8,204 bases of DNA from Comamonadaceae bacterium (GCA_947374535.1 CANCCJ010000114.1:1-8204); one strand, 5' to 3'; positions 1-6,435 are shown, counted from the first letter of the stretch. Notes: a model not told the origin generated them from the letters alone. A program made the numbers and translations.

Positions 1-1
1 T

Positions 2-319
2 GTGGCTTGCGTGTTGGGTGTGGTGAAAACCATGGCGGCGATTGACCAACCCCCTCCTGTTCTGGGTGGCATGGTGGGTTCGGCGCTGGTGGGTACCTTC
101 TTGGGTGTGTTTATGGCTTACGGTGTCGCAGAACCGTTTGCTGCGCGCCTCAAACAAATCGTGGATGAGGATGGCGAAATTCTCAAAGCTGTGAAACAAA
201 TCATCATTGGTAACATGCATGGATACCCTGTGCCTCTGATTCTTGAGGCTGCACGTGTTTGTCTGAGCCATGAGAACCAGCCCAGCTTTGGCGAATTGTT
301 TGATGCATTGAGAAAATAA
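2..319 (+). CDS. motA: MotA, flagellar stator subunit, C-terminal part (5' end outside window)
   Basis: MotA forms the ion channel of the flagellar stator with MotB and presses on the rotor through its cytoplasmic loop. Only the last 105 or so residues are present, and the frame is open to the left edge, so the GTG at position 2 is probably an internal valine and not a start. Visible are the end of one membrane helix (VLGVVKTMAAID), the last membrane helix (LVGTFLGVFMAYGVAEP) with the conserved VGTFLG stretch, and the cytoplasmic tail with GNMHGY followed by a proline-containing segment and QPSFGELFDALR, as in typical MotA proteins. The stop codon TAA shares one base with the motB ATG (TAATG), so translation of the two is coupled. 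Identity as MotA is secure. The coupling ion is not proven, though the companion MotB looks like the proton-type family. Confidence 0.95.
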   Translation: MACVLGVVKTMAAIDQPPPVLGGMVGSALVGTFLGVFMAYGVAEPFAARLKQIVDEDGEILKAVKQIIIGNMHGYPVPLILEAARVCLSHENQPSFGELFDALRK

Positions 320-1362
320 TGGCGGATGAAAAAGATTCGGCAGCCGTAGCACCGGCTGATGCCGACCAAGCAGCACAAGAAGCAGCCGCAGCAGCGGCTG
401 CTTTGGCCGCTGCTGAGGCTGCCAAAAAAGCGGAAGAAGAGAAAGAAGCCGCACCTGCCCCTGTCATCATCATTAAAAAAATCATTGATGATGGCCACGG
501 TGGCGCCCACGGTGGTGCTTGGAAGATTGCGTTGGCCGACATGATGACGGCGATGATGGCCTTCTTCTTGTTGATGTGGCTGTTGGGCGCGTCAAACGAA
601 GACCAGCGCAAGAGCATTGCCGACTACTTCAAACCCACGTCTCAAAGCTTGGTGGCCATTGGCCAACTCGCTGGTTCGAACGGTGTGTTGGGTGGGCGCT
701 CCATCATTGACCCCGACGGTTTTCCTTTTGCCGCCAAGCAAACCGGCTTGTTGGAACGTTTGACGCCTCGTTCTGAAGGGGGACCAAACCCCAGCACCGA
801 CCCTGGCCAAGAAAACAACAACCCTTACTCAGACCCAGACAAGTTGACGTCTGAGCAAAAGAAAGACATTGCAGCCGCGCAAGAAAAAGCCGACTTCGAC
901 AAGCTCGAAAAAGAGATTGAAGAAAAGCTGTCAGAAAATAAAAAGCTAGGCGGCTTGAAGGACCAAGTGTCCGTCACGCGTGACAAGCAAGGCTTGCGTA
1001 TTGAAATCATCGACAAAGCCGACTTTGCGATGTTCCCTAGCGGTGGCATGAGCATGCAGGGCAAAGCGTCGAGTTTGATCACTGAAATTGCAGCTTCTTT
1101 GGCTGAAATGCCCAACAAGATTGCGATTCGAGGACATACCGACAGTGTGCCCTTCCAGAATAAAGATGGTCGTAACAACTGGTCGCTTTCGGCTGAACGT
1201 GCGGAAGTGACGCGTGCTTTGCTGGAGCGAAGCGGAATCAAAGAAAGCCGTTTTGCCCGCATCGAGGGTGTGGCGGACACTGATCCATTCAACCCCAAAG
1301 ACCCGCGCGATCCGCGTAACCGTCGTATGAGCATCACGGTGCTCTACAACGACCAAGACTGA
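319..1362 (+). CDS. motB: MotB, flagellar stator subunit with peptidoglycan-binding OmpA domain
   Basis: MotB anchors the stator to peptidoglycan and carries the ion-binding aspartate. The 347-residue protein has an Ala/Glu/Lys-rich cytoplasmic stretch (about residues 8-48), the family motif GGAHGGAWKIALADMMTAMM, and a single membrane helix at about 70-90. The channel aspartate is D74 (codon 538-540), equivalent to E. coli D32. A Pro/Gly/Asn-rich and charged linker follows (about 105-215), then an OmpA-like domain at about 220-343 with IRGHTDSVPF, WSLSAERA and NRRMSITV. The start is the ATG fused to the motA stop (TAATG); no later ATG precedes the membrane helix. Compared with E. coli MotB, the region before the helix is about 40 residues longer, and the C-terminus stops right after the OmpA domain. 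The stop lies 3 bp from the stop of the convergent activator gene, and no hairpin terminator fits between them. Confidence 0.96.
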   Translation: MADEKDSAAVAPADADQAAQEAAAAAAALAAAEAAKKAEEEKEAAPAPVIIIKKIIDDGHGGAHGGAWKIALADMMTAMMAFFLLMWLLGASNEDQRKSIADYFKPTSQSLVAIGQLAGSNGVLGGRSIIDPDGFPFAAKQTGLLERLTPRSEGGPNPSTDPGQENNNPYSDPDKLTSEQKKDIAAAQEKADFDKLEKEIEEKLSENKKLGGLKDQVSVTRDKQGLRIEIIDKADFAMFPSGGMSMQGKASSLITEIAASLAEMPNKIAIRGHTDSVPFQNKDGRNNWSLSAERAEVTRALLERSGIKESRFARIEGVADTDPFNPKDPRDPRNRRMSITVLYNDQD

Positions 1363-1365
1363 TCG

Positions 1366-2466
1366 TCACACCGAGCGCAGTTCGTACTTGTTGATTTTTT
1401 CGATCAAGGTGGTGCGCTGCAGATTCAACAACTTGGCTGTGCGTGACACATTGCCCGAGTTGCGGGTCAGGGCCTGTTCAATGATGCTGCGTTCAATTTG
1501 AGCCATGCGCTCTTTGAGTGACAAGCCTTCAGGCGGAAGCTGGGGCATGCCTTGCGCGAGCATGATCAGGCCTTCGATCTCGTTTTCCTCATCCTCGGGC
1601 GCTTCGTTTTGCAATTCGGCCAACACTTCGGGCGGCGGCGTCATTTCCAACTTGGCCAACAGAGGCGCTTGGGCTTGCAGTTCGGCTTGTGCCGACACCA
1701 AACCACGGGGCAGCAGGGTAGGGGGGATAGCACGCAAATCCAGCTCTTGTCCCGCGTACAAGGTGCTGAAGCGATCAACCAAGTTGGACAGCTCACGCAC
1801 ATTGCCAGGCCAAGGGTACTTTTGCAGGGCTGACATGAAGTCGGCCTTGAAGCGAATCGGTTGTTTGCCAAAGCTGGCGCATTTTTTTGAGAAAAATGCC
1901 AACAATTCAGCCACGTCATCGTTGCGTTCACGCAACGGTGGCGTCACCATCGGCAGCACATTGAGTCGGTAATACAAGTCTTCACGGAACCGACCCGCTG
2001 CAATTTCGTTTTCTAAATCGCGGTGGGTCGCGGCCACCACGCGCACATCCACCTGAACTTGGCGGCTCCCTCCAATGGGGTCCACCGTGCGTTCTTGCAA
2101 AACACGTAGCAATTTGACCTGCATGTCCAGGGACATGTCGCCAATCTCATCCAAGAAAATTGTGCCGCCGTGTGCCAGCTCAAAACGACCAATGCGATCT
2201 GCCACAGCGCCCGTGAAAGCGCCCTTGCGGTGGCCAAACAGCTCGCTTTCCAGCAAATCTTTGGGAATCGCGGCGCAGTTGATGGGCACAAAATTAGCCC
2301 CACAGCGGTCCGATTGCTCATGCAGCAGCCGAGCCAATAGCTCTTTGCCTGTGCCACTTTCGCCTGTGATCATCACAGTGGCATTGGAGTTGGCCATCGT
2401 CGCGACCAATTGGCGCAGCGTCGCAGCTGACTCACTCGAGCCAATAAAGTTTGTCGTTGGTTTCAT
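1366..2466 (-). CDS. Sigma-54-dependent activator of FleQ/FlrA type without N-terminal domain
   Basis: This is an AAA+ enhancer-binding protein that remodels sigma-54 RNA polymerase, probably the flagellar regulator of this locus. From the chosen start it has 366 residues. Walker A is GESGTGKE (35-42), the sigma-54 contact loop is a perfect GAFTGA (82-87), and Walker B is GGTIFLDEIGDM (100-111). FREDLYYRLNV (160-170) and YPWPGNVREL (217-226) are standard family segments. An acidic linker (about 255-315) leads to a Fis-type helix-turn-helix (about 325-363). The tail LPPEGLSLKE...RTTLIEKINKY closely resembles that of FleQ and FlrA. The ATG at 2466 is preceded by AGGAA 8 nt upstream. A TTG at 2505 would add 13 residues but lacks this support, and an in-frame TGA lies at 2509-2511. 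The FleQ N-terminal domain is therefore absent, and the AAA+ domain starts almost at residue 1. The LFRS loop that contacts c-di-GMP in Pseudomonas FleQ is not evident. The gene is divergent from flgP. Confidence 0.9.
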   Translation of the reverse strand: MKPTTNFIGSSESAATLRQLVATMANSNATVMITGESGTGKELLARLLHEQSDRCGANFVPINCAAIPKDLLESELFGHRKGAFTGAVADRIGRFELAHGGTIFLDEIGDMSLDMQVKLLRVLQERTVDPIGGSRQVQVDVRVVAATHRDLENEIAAGRFREDLYYRLNVLPMVTPPLRERNDDVAELLAFFSKKCASFGKQPIRFKADFMSALQKYPWPGNVRELSNLVDRFSTLYAGQELDLRAIPPTLLPRGLVSAQAELQAQAPLLAKLEMTPPPEVLAELQNEAPEDEENEIEGLIMLAQGMPQLPPEGLSLKERMAQIERSIIEQALTRNSGNVSRTAKLLNLQRTTLIEKINKYELRSV

Positions 2467-2474
2467 GTCAAAAA

Positions 2475-2479
2475 TTCCT
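2475..2479 (-). promoter_or_regulatory. Ribosome binding site fixing the start of the FleQ-type activator
   Basis: On the minus strand AGGAA sits 8 nt before the ATG at 2466. It is the only good Shine-Dalgarno match near the 5' end and lies inside the 13-codon extension that a TTG start at 2505 would create, so it favours the shorter protein. Confidence 0.65.
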
Positions 2480-2544
2480 ACACATGATTGTCGGTGGCCA
2501 GCCAAATTTCACAAGACAGAAAAAGTATTCGTCTTGCAATTTGT

Positions 2545-2571
2545 TAAAGATGCACGGCTCTGTGCCGAATC
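2545..2571 (+). promoter_or_regulatory. Predicted sigma-28 (FliA) promoter for the flgP operon
   Basis: TAAAGATG, 11 bases, then GCCGAATC. Compared with the enterobacterial FliA consensus TAAAGTTT-N11-GCCGATAA, the spacing is exact, the core TAAA and GCCGA are perfect, and 11 of 16 bases match. Transcription would begin near 2578, about 20 nt before the flgP ATG, leaving room for the AAGGA ribosome binding site at 2588-2592. The 133-bp gap between the divergent activator and flgP holds no other strong promoter that I can see. This would make the whole downstream unit a late (class 3) flagellar operon. Motif evidence only. Confidence 0.7.
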
Positions 2572-2599
2572 AAAGGGGAGACCTCTCAAGGACATAGAC

Positions 2600-3082
2600 A
2601 TGAACCGCACCACCTTTTGGGCTGTGACAGCCACCGCCATCTTGTTGACCGCTTGCGCCAACACGCCCCCACCCATGCCCTCGCAAGCCCGCGTGGACGA
2701 CAGCGCCAACATGATCACGCCCATGACCCAAAAGCGTGAGACCTTGGTGGCGACGGGTTATGCGGTGATTAGTATTCAAAACCACCGCAATCCCGCCCAG
2801 CAACGCTTGTTGGCCATCCGTGCATCAAAACTTGACGCTTATCGCGCTTTGACCGAACAGGTTTACGGTCAGCAGCTCGATGCCAGCACCACCGTGGCTG
2901 ACATGACGGTGATGAGCGATACCTTCCGCGCTCGTGTGGAAGGTGTCATATACGGCGCGGTATTGGTCAGCATCACGCCTGTGGGCGATGACACTTACGA
3001 AACCACCATGTCCTTGGACCGCCATGTGGTCAATGACTTGCGTGCTTTGTACATCGCGAGCTTGAGCAACAAGCGCAACTAA
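2600..3082 (+). CDS. flgP: FlgP-like LPP20-family outer-membrane lipoprotein
   Basis: FlgP-type lipoproteins are outer-membrane proteins needed for outer-membrane-associated flagellar structures (H ring in Vibrio, basal disk in Campylobacter). The 160-residue product starts with a lipoprotein signal: a short positive end, a hydrophobic stretch and the lipobox LTAC, with the lipidated cysteine at C19. A proline-rich linker follows. The body (about 45-155) has the LPP20/FlgP pattern: VATGYAVISIQ, then LLAIRASKLDAYRALTEQVYG, then RARVEGVIYGA, and a final strand with YETTMSLD. The ATG at 2600 has AAGGA 7 nt upstream and begins exactly at the signal peptide. The frame stays open upstream to 2075, but that extension runs antisense through the activator gene and is not credible. 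It is first in a tight unit, 23 nt before the flgT-like gene, and lies behind a predicted sigma-28 promoter. The family is well supported; the name flgP rests also on the neighbouring flgT-like gene. Confidence 0.82.
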   Translation: MNRTTFWAVTATAILLTACANTPPPMPSQARVDDSANMITPMTQKRETLVATGYAVISIQNHRNPAQQRLLAIRASKLDAYRALTEQVYGQQLDASTTVADMTVMSDTFRARVEGVIYGAVLVSITPVGDDTYETTMSLDRHVVNDLRALYIASLSNKRN

Positions 3083-3105
3083 GCTTCGTTGAAAAGACTT
3101 TGCGT

Positions 3106-4179
3106 ATGTGGACTTTGTCACCTCGACACCTCTGTATGGCTGCCTTGTGCGGGTGGGCGGGTGTCAACTTTTCAGTGGCAGCCGCTGACTTGAGCCCAGA
3201 AGAGCGGCTCAAAGCCATTCGCAGCGCCATGGTGGAAGTTGCTATGAAGTCCAACACCCGCGTGAGCGCCACCAGTTGGATGGAGAGTGATGGCAAGTTG
3301 CGCGAGCTGAACCGTTTTTCGTCAGAGATCAAGCTGCGTGATTTGCAAGTGGCCAAGTACGAGCGTGATGCGGGTCAACAGCCTCAGGCAGAGTTGGCTG
3401 TCACCAACGTAGAAGCGGTGAAACCCGGACGCTGCGAAGCGCCTCAAGCCAAGGCCCCGCTGCGTCAAGTGATGACCGTCAGCATGGACTTGTCGCCCGG
3501 CCTTGCAAACACCCAGCGCTACCAAGCCCAACAATTGGGTTTTGCTGCGCGTGCGCAACTGGTGCAAGCGGGGGCGCGAGCCGAGCGTTGGCGCCTCATC
3601 AGCAACCCAACACAAGCGCGTACCTATGACCGTCTGGTTCATGGTCATGGTGAAGAGCATGTGCAGTGGCACGCCCAACTCACCGTCACGCCTGTGCCAT
3701 TGGCCGGTGTGTCTGACGACCATTCAGCCTTTGGCCTGACTCTGCAGGTGAGCGGTCCTGGTCAGCGCCAAGGCTGGTTCACGGCCGAAGAGGTGGTCGT
3801 GCCCAGTCTGCCGACTCAAACCTATGGTTCACCGAAGGTGGACACCGATACCTACATTGCCATTGCACGCGCTGTATCGGCCATGGCGGATCAGCTCGAC
3901 AAGCGCTTGGCATGCGAGCCCCAAACCTTCTCGGTCGCTCAAATGGATGGTCGCTTGGCCCTCAACGCGGGTACCAACGCGGGCCTGAAAGTGGGTGATC
4001 AGCTCATGATTGCTGATCCCTCTGTGCTGCCGCGTCACACGTTAGAGCCTGGCGCACTTGACGCGGCGGTCTTGGCCGAAGTCAAATCTGTCACGCCTTA
4101 TCAAGCCGAAATCAAACAAGTGGCTGGACGCAAACAAAAATTCAATGGGGCTTGGGTTGCTTGGCCTTACACGTATTAA
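3106..4179 (+). CDS. flgT: FlgT-like periplasmic flagellar assembly protein
   Basis: FlgT builds the periplasmic H ring around the LP ring in Vibrio and helps recruit other basal-body parts. The 357-residue product has a Sec signal peptide ending near residue 27 (VAAA-D). An N-terminal domain (about 28-85) opens with LSPEERLKAIRSAMVEVA, and a middle domain (about 115-235) follows. The C-terminal part (about 270-357) has GRLALNAGTNAGLKVGDQLM and LAEVKSVTPYQAEIKQV, a small beta fold like that at the end of FlgT. Cysteines at 110 and 270 could form a disulfide in the periplasm. I chose the ATG at 3106; a TTG two codons upstream (3100) is the alternative, and the ribosome binding site is weak either way. 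It follows flgP by 23 nt and precedes the LysM-like gene by 24 nt. The assignment rests on the C-terminal pattern, size, signal peptide and flgP neighbour; the N-terminal half is not strongly recognisable. Confidence 0.7.
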   Translation: MWTLSPRHLCMAALCGWAGVNFSVAAADLSPEERLKAIRSAMVEVAMKSNTRVSATSWMESDGKLRELNRFSSEIKLRDLQVAKYERDAGQQPQAELAVTNVEAVKPGRCEAPQAKAPLRQVMTVSMDLSPGLANTQRYQAQQLGFAARAQLVQAGARAERWRLISNPTQARTYDRLVHGHGEEHVQWHAQLTVTPVPLAGVSDDHSAFGLTLQVSGPGQRQGWFTAEEVVVPSLPTQTYGSPKVDTDTYIAIARAVSAMADQLDKRLACEPQTFSVAQMDGRLALNAGTNAGLKVGDQLMIADPSVLPRHTLEPGALDAAVLAEVKSVTPYQAEIKQVAGRKQKFNGAWVAWPYTY

Positions 4180-4203
4180 AAGATTGACCGGAGAGAACCG
4201 ACC

Positions 4204-4605
4204 ATGAACACGCCCACCACTTCACTTCGCACCTTGCTGTGCTGCGTTGTCTTGGCAGCCCCCATGCTGGCGCTCGCTGCCAGCCCAGCACCTCGCAGCA
4301 CTTACCAAGTGGTGTCGGGTGACACGCTGGACAAAGTGATACACAAAACCATGCCTGAGAGCCCTTTGCGTGTCGAAATCTTGCGCAATGCTTTTGTGCA
4401 GCAAAACCCCCAAGCCTTCACCAAATCCCCACCTCGCGCCTTGATGGCTGGCGTTGTGTTGAACGTGCCGAATCATGACGACTTATTGCGTACTTTCATG
4501 GTTCCCGGTCAATCGGCTGGCAACAGCGGTATGCAGCGTGGCGGTGGTTACTCGACGGCGGATATGAACATGAGCGAGCGCAAAAACTGGGTGCGCTTCC
4601 CCTAA
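4204..4605 (+). CDS. Small exported protein with FimV/LysM-like domain
   Basis: The 133-residue product is probably periplasmic. It has a clear Sec signal peptide (hydrophobic core LLCCVVLAAPMLALA, cleavage near residues 25-26). A single LysM-like domain follows (about 34-89). It begins YQVVSGDTLDKVIHK, continues with NPQAF and ends LMAGVVLNVPN, the order seen in the N-terminal LysM region of FimV-type proteins. LysM domains generally bind peptidoglycan. The remaining 40 residues are Gly/Ser/Met-rich with no recognised fold. The ATG is supported by GGAGAG 8 nt upstream (4190-4195). It sits between the flgT-like and FliK-like genes with gaps of 24 and 9 nt, so it belongs to the operon. A role in positioning or stabilising the flagellar envelope structure at the cell wall is inferred from this context. 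I do not recognise a named orthologue. Confidence 0.75.
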   Translation: MNTPTTSLRTLLCCVVLAAPMLALAASPAPRSTYQVVSGDTLDKVIHKTMPESPLRVEILRNAFVQQNPQAFTKSPPRALMAGVVLNVPNHDDLLRTFMVPGQSAGNSGMQRGGGYSTADMNMSERKNWVRFP

Positions 4606-4620
4606 GGGGCCATCATGGCC
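4599..4620 (+). promoter_or_regulatory. Overlapping small hairpins at the ribosome binding site and start of the FliK-like gene
   Basis: CCCCTAAGGGG (4599-4609) is a perfect inverted repeat whose loop is the TAA stop of the LysM-like gene and whose 3' arm is the AAGGGG ribosome binding site of the FliK-like gene. A second inverted repeat, GGCCATCATGGCC (4608-4620), covers the ATG and shares bases 4608-4609 with the first, so both cannot form together. A ribosome terminating at 4603-4605 would open the first hairpin, consistent with translational coupling. Seen in the sequence; function inferred. Confidence 0.45.
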
Positions 4621-5697
4621 ATCTTGGGTCCTGAAGGCATCAGCGCGATTGCGCGCGTGTCGCCTATTCACACAGAGGCACGCACCGTCTATGTCGAGGC
4701 GCCTGTGGCTCGCCAACTGGGCTTGCACGATGGGCAAGTGGTACAGGCCACGGCAGCCTTGCGTAACGACCAGCTCAAGCTGGTGCTCAACGAACACAGC
4801 TTCAATGTGCCCTTGTTTCCCTATATCAAAGAGGGCGACTTGGTGCAGCTGCGCGCGCAACTTTTGCCCACAGGTAAGTGGGCTTTGCAGTTGTTGCACA
4901 CCGGCAGCTTCGCGGGGCCTGAGGTGCCGCCTGTTGCCATTCCGACGCGATTGAACACCTTGCTGTTTCAGCCCGGCGGCTTTGCGAACTTGCTCACCCT
5001 CTTGCGCCCCGGTGTGTTCGAAAGTTTGGTGCCCGTGCAAGACACAGGCGAGCTTAAAAAACGCATCACTGCCCAGCGCCTGAGCATGGGGAGTTTGCAA
5101 GCGCAGAGCTTGAAGCGATTTGTATTGGGTCACACCAAAACCAGCGAAGCCAGTTTGGCCGATGGGGTCGCTGTGCCCGATGACACCAAAGTGCTGCTGC
5201 GCTTGCTCATGGCTGAACGCTCGCGCGTCGAAGAGCAAGACAGCGACTCAGAACAGAACTTGCACCACGCGCTGGACGAACTTGAAGCTGCACAGGTGCA
5301 GTCTGCCCAAACTCTTCACAAGGGCGATTTGAACTTTGCAATGGTGATTCCATTCAGAGACGCCGATCCCGTGGAGTTGCACTTTGAGCAAAAAGGCAAC
5401 AAGCCGGGGCAGCCTAAAAATCCGTTGGTGGTCAATATGCACACCCAAAGCCGAGTGTTGGGCGAGGTGTGGCTTAAAACCACCATCAGCAACAGCTCTC
5501 AGGTGAACCTCACCATGTGGGCCTTGAAGAAGGACGTGGCTGATCTGGCGAAGTTCAATGCCAGCGAGCTCACCTACGAATTGGAAAATGCGGGCTTAGT
5601 CATGGGTAGTTTTCAGGTCTACAACGCTCCGCGCCCTGATGCGAACGACGACAGGCCCGCCCCTGATCACGGGGCCTTGGTGGACACACAAGCATGA
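4615..5697 (+). CDS. FliK-like hook-length control / export specificity switch protein
   Basis: FliK measures hook length and, through its C-terminal domain acting on the FlhB cytoplasmic domain, switches the flagellar export apparatus from hook to filament substrates. The 360-residue product has no signal peptide. Its N-terminal 100 residues are rich in short beta-type segments (TVYVEAPVARQLGL, GDLVQLRAQLL). The middle is poorly conserved and charged (LMAERSRVEEQDSDSEQN, 198-215). The C-terminal part, about 238-340, fits the FliK Flg_hook pattern: a run of strands (NFAMVIPFRD, VELHFEQ, LGEVWLKTTI, VNLTMWALKKD), a helix, then LENAGLVMGSFQVY. The Gln/Ser/Pro-rich ruler region of classical FliK is not evident, so this may be a second, FliK-related protein and not the main ruler. 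The start has AAGGGG 5 nt upstream. It overlaps fhlB by 4 nt (ATGA). Pairing with an FlhB C-domain protein supports the call. Confidence 0.72.
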   Translation: MAILGPEGISAIARVSPIHTEARTVYVEAPVARQLGLHDGQVVQATAALRNDQLKLVLNEHSFNVPLFPYIKEGDLVQLRAQLLPTGKWALQLLHTGSFAGPEVPPVAIPTRLNTLLFQPGGFANLLTLLRPGVFESLVPVQDTGELKKRITAQRLSMGSLQAQSLKRFVLGHTKTSEASLADGVAVPDDTKVLLRLLMAERSRVEEQDSDSEQNLHHALDELEAAQVQSAQTLHKGDLNFAMVIPFRDADPVELHFEQKGNKPGQPKNPLVVNMHTQSRVLGEVWLKTTISNSSQVNLTMWALKKDVADLAKFNASELTYELENAGLVMGSFQVYNAPRPDANDDRPAPDHGALVDTQA

Positions 5698-5981
5698 CCG
5701 ATAAACGCTACACCCAAGCCGTGGCCTTGGAATATGGCCGCAACAAAGTGCCGACCTTGACGGCCAAGGGCGACGATGAACTGGCGCGTCGCATCGTGGC
5801 CGAGGCTAAAAAGCAGGGGGTGTATGTGGCCGAAGACCCACGTTTGCTGGCCATGTTGAGCCGACTCGATGTGGGTCAAGAAATTCCGGAAGATATGTTC
5901 ACCGCTGTCGCCGTAATTTTGGCGTGGGTGTACTGGCTCAAGGGCATGCAGCCCGGGGATGAAAAACCTAAAACGTTTTAA
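5694..5981 (+). CDS. fhlB: FhlB, free-standing FlhB C-terminal domain (export switch protein family)
   Basis: The 95-residue protein corresponds to the cytoplasmic C-terminal domain of FlhB (EscU/YscU/HrcU family) without its membrane part. It begins almost exactly at the point following the autocleavage site of full FlhB: where FlhB has NPTHYAVAL, this has RYTQAVALEYG, so the Asn-Pro-Thr-His cleavage loop is missing. The rest follows the family closely: VPTLTAKGDDELARRIVAEAKKQGV, EDPRLLAMLSRLDVGQEIPEDMFTAVAVILAWVYWLKG. Such small proteins are known in other bacteria and often sit beside fliK-like genes; the cleaved FlhB fragment they mimic helps select export substrates. ATG overlaps the FliK-like stop by 4 nt, implying coupled, perhaps stoichiometric, synthesis. 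It is the last gene of the unit, and only 12 bp separate it from the stop of convergent flgN. Confidence 0.9.
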   Translation: MTDKRYTQAVALEYGRNKVPTLTAKGDDELARRIVAEAKKQGVYVAEDPRLLAMLSRLDVGQEIPEDMFTAVAVILAWVYWLKGMQPGDEKPKTF

Positions 5982-5993
5982 AAAGCTGTCACT

Positions 5994-6419
5994 TTAAGCG
6001 TCAGCGTAGCCGCGTCCGCCGCGTCGTACACGCGAGAGTTTGCCTAAACGGTCATAAATCTCGACCGAGCTGGTGGGGTCTTGCACTTGCAGGCTTTGCA
6101 ATGCACCACGGATAGCGTCAATTTTTCGACCAATCAGCACTTCGTTGCGGCGATGCATGTCGCGGCAATGGGCCATGTGGTCTTTGAATCCGTCCCACTC
6201 GGGGCCCAGCGCATCTGCTGAATCGGGGCCTTGTATGCCCGCGAGTTGCGCGAGTTGCTGCAGCAACGCATTCTTAGAAGCTTGCGACGCTTCGAAAGCA
6301 TCTAAGTTTTGTACTTTCAGTTGCTCGAACTCAAGTTCCAGCATCTCCTGAAGCGTCTGCGCCAAAGCCAGAGCCTGCTCCAGCGGAGTGGCTTCTATGG
6401 CAATCGCGGGTGTTGTCAT
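5994..6419 (-). CDS. flgN: FlgN, export chaperone for hook-filament junction proteins
   Basis: FlgN is a cytoplasmic chaperone for FlgK and FlgL and delivers them to the flagellar export gate. The product (141 residues) is almost wholly helical. The C-terminal half has the FlgN pattern MHRRNEVLIGRKIDAIRGALQSLQ followed by VEIYDRLGKLSR, where NxxLI and YDxxG are typical. The length is normal for the family. The ATG at 6419 is chosen; a TTG three codons upstream (6428) is possible, and neither has a clear ribosome binding site. It starts 16 nt after the flgM stop, so the two genes are cotranscribed and flgN translation probably depends on flgM. Homology plus the fixed flgM-flgN order make this secure. 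Confidence 0.88.
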   Translation of the reverse strand: MTTPAIAIEATPLEQALALAQTLQEMLELEFEQLKVQNLDAFEASQASKNALLQQLAQLAGIQGPDSADALGPEWDGFKDHMAHCRDMHRRNEVLIGRKIDAIRGALQSLQVQDPTSSVEIYDRLGKLSRVRRGGRGYADA

Positions 6420-6435
6420 CTCGGGCAAAGATTGA

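Noticed and set aside
204..617. 137-codon minus-strand frame over the motA-motB junction
   Set aside because: Alanine and serine runs come from the complement of the motB low-complexity region; no start signal or family match.
825..1337. 170-codon open frame on the minus strand inside motB
   Set aside because: It is opposite a strongly conserved gene, has no recognisable domain and is Ser-rich as expected from an antisense shadow.
1363..1365. Terminator between convergent motB and the activator gene
   Set aside because: Only 3 bp separate the stops and I found no GC-rich hairpin with a T tract in the adjoining coding ends.
2552..2568. Minus-strand CGGCAC...TGCA resembling a sigma-54 promoter for the activator gene
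   Set aside because: GG and GC are separated by 11 bp, not 10, which sigma-54 does not normally tolerate.
2075..2599. Upstream extension of the flgP reading frame (would give 335 residues)
   Set aside because: It is antisense to the conserved AAA+ domain of the activator; the lipoprotein signal and ribosome binding site place the start at 2600.
4483..5238. 251-codon minus-strand frame opposite the FliK-like gene
   Set aside because: His/Gln-rich composition typical of antisense frames; the plus-strand gene has family features and operon spacing.
5969..5980. TAAAACGTTTTA palindrome at the end of fhlB as a terminator
   Set aside because: Perfect but AT-rich, overlaps the stop codon and is not followed by a real T run, so it is not a convincing intrinsic terminator.
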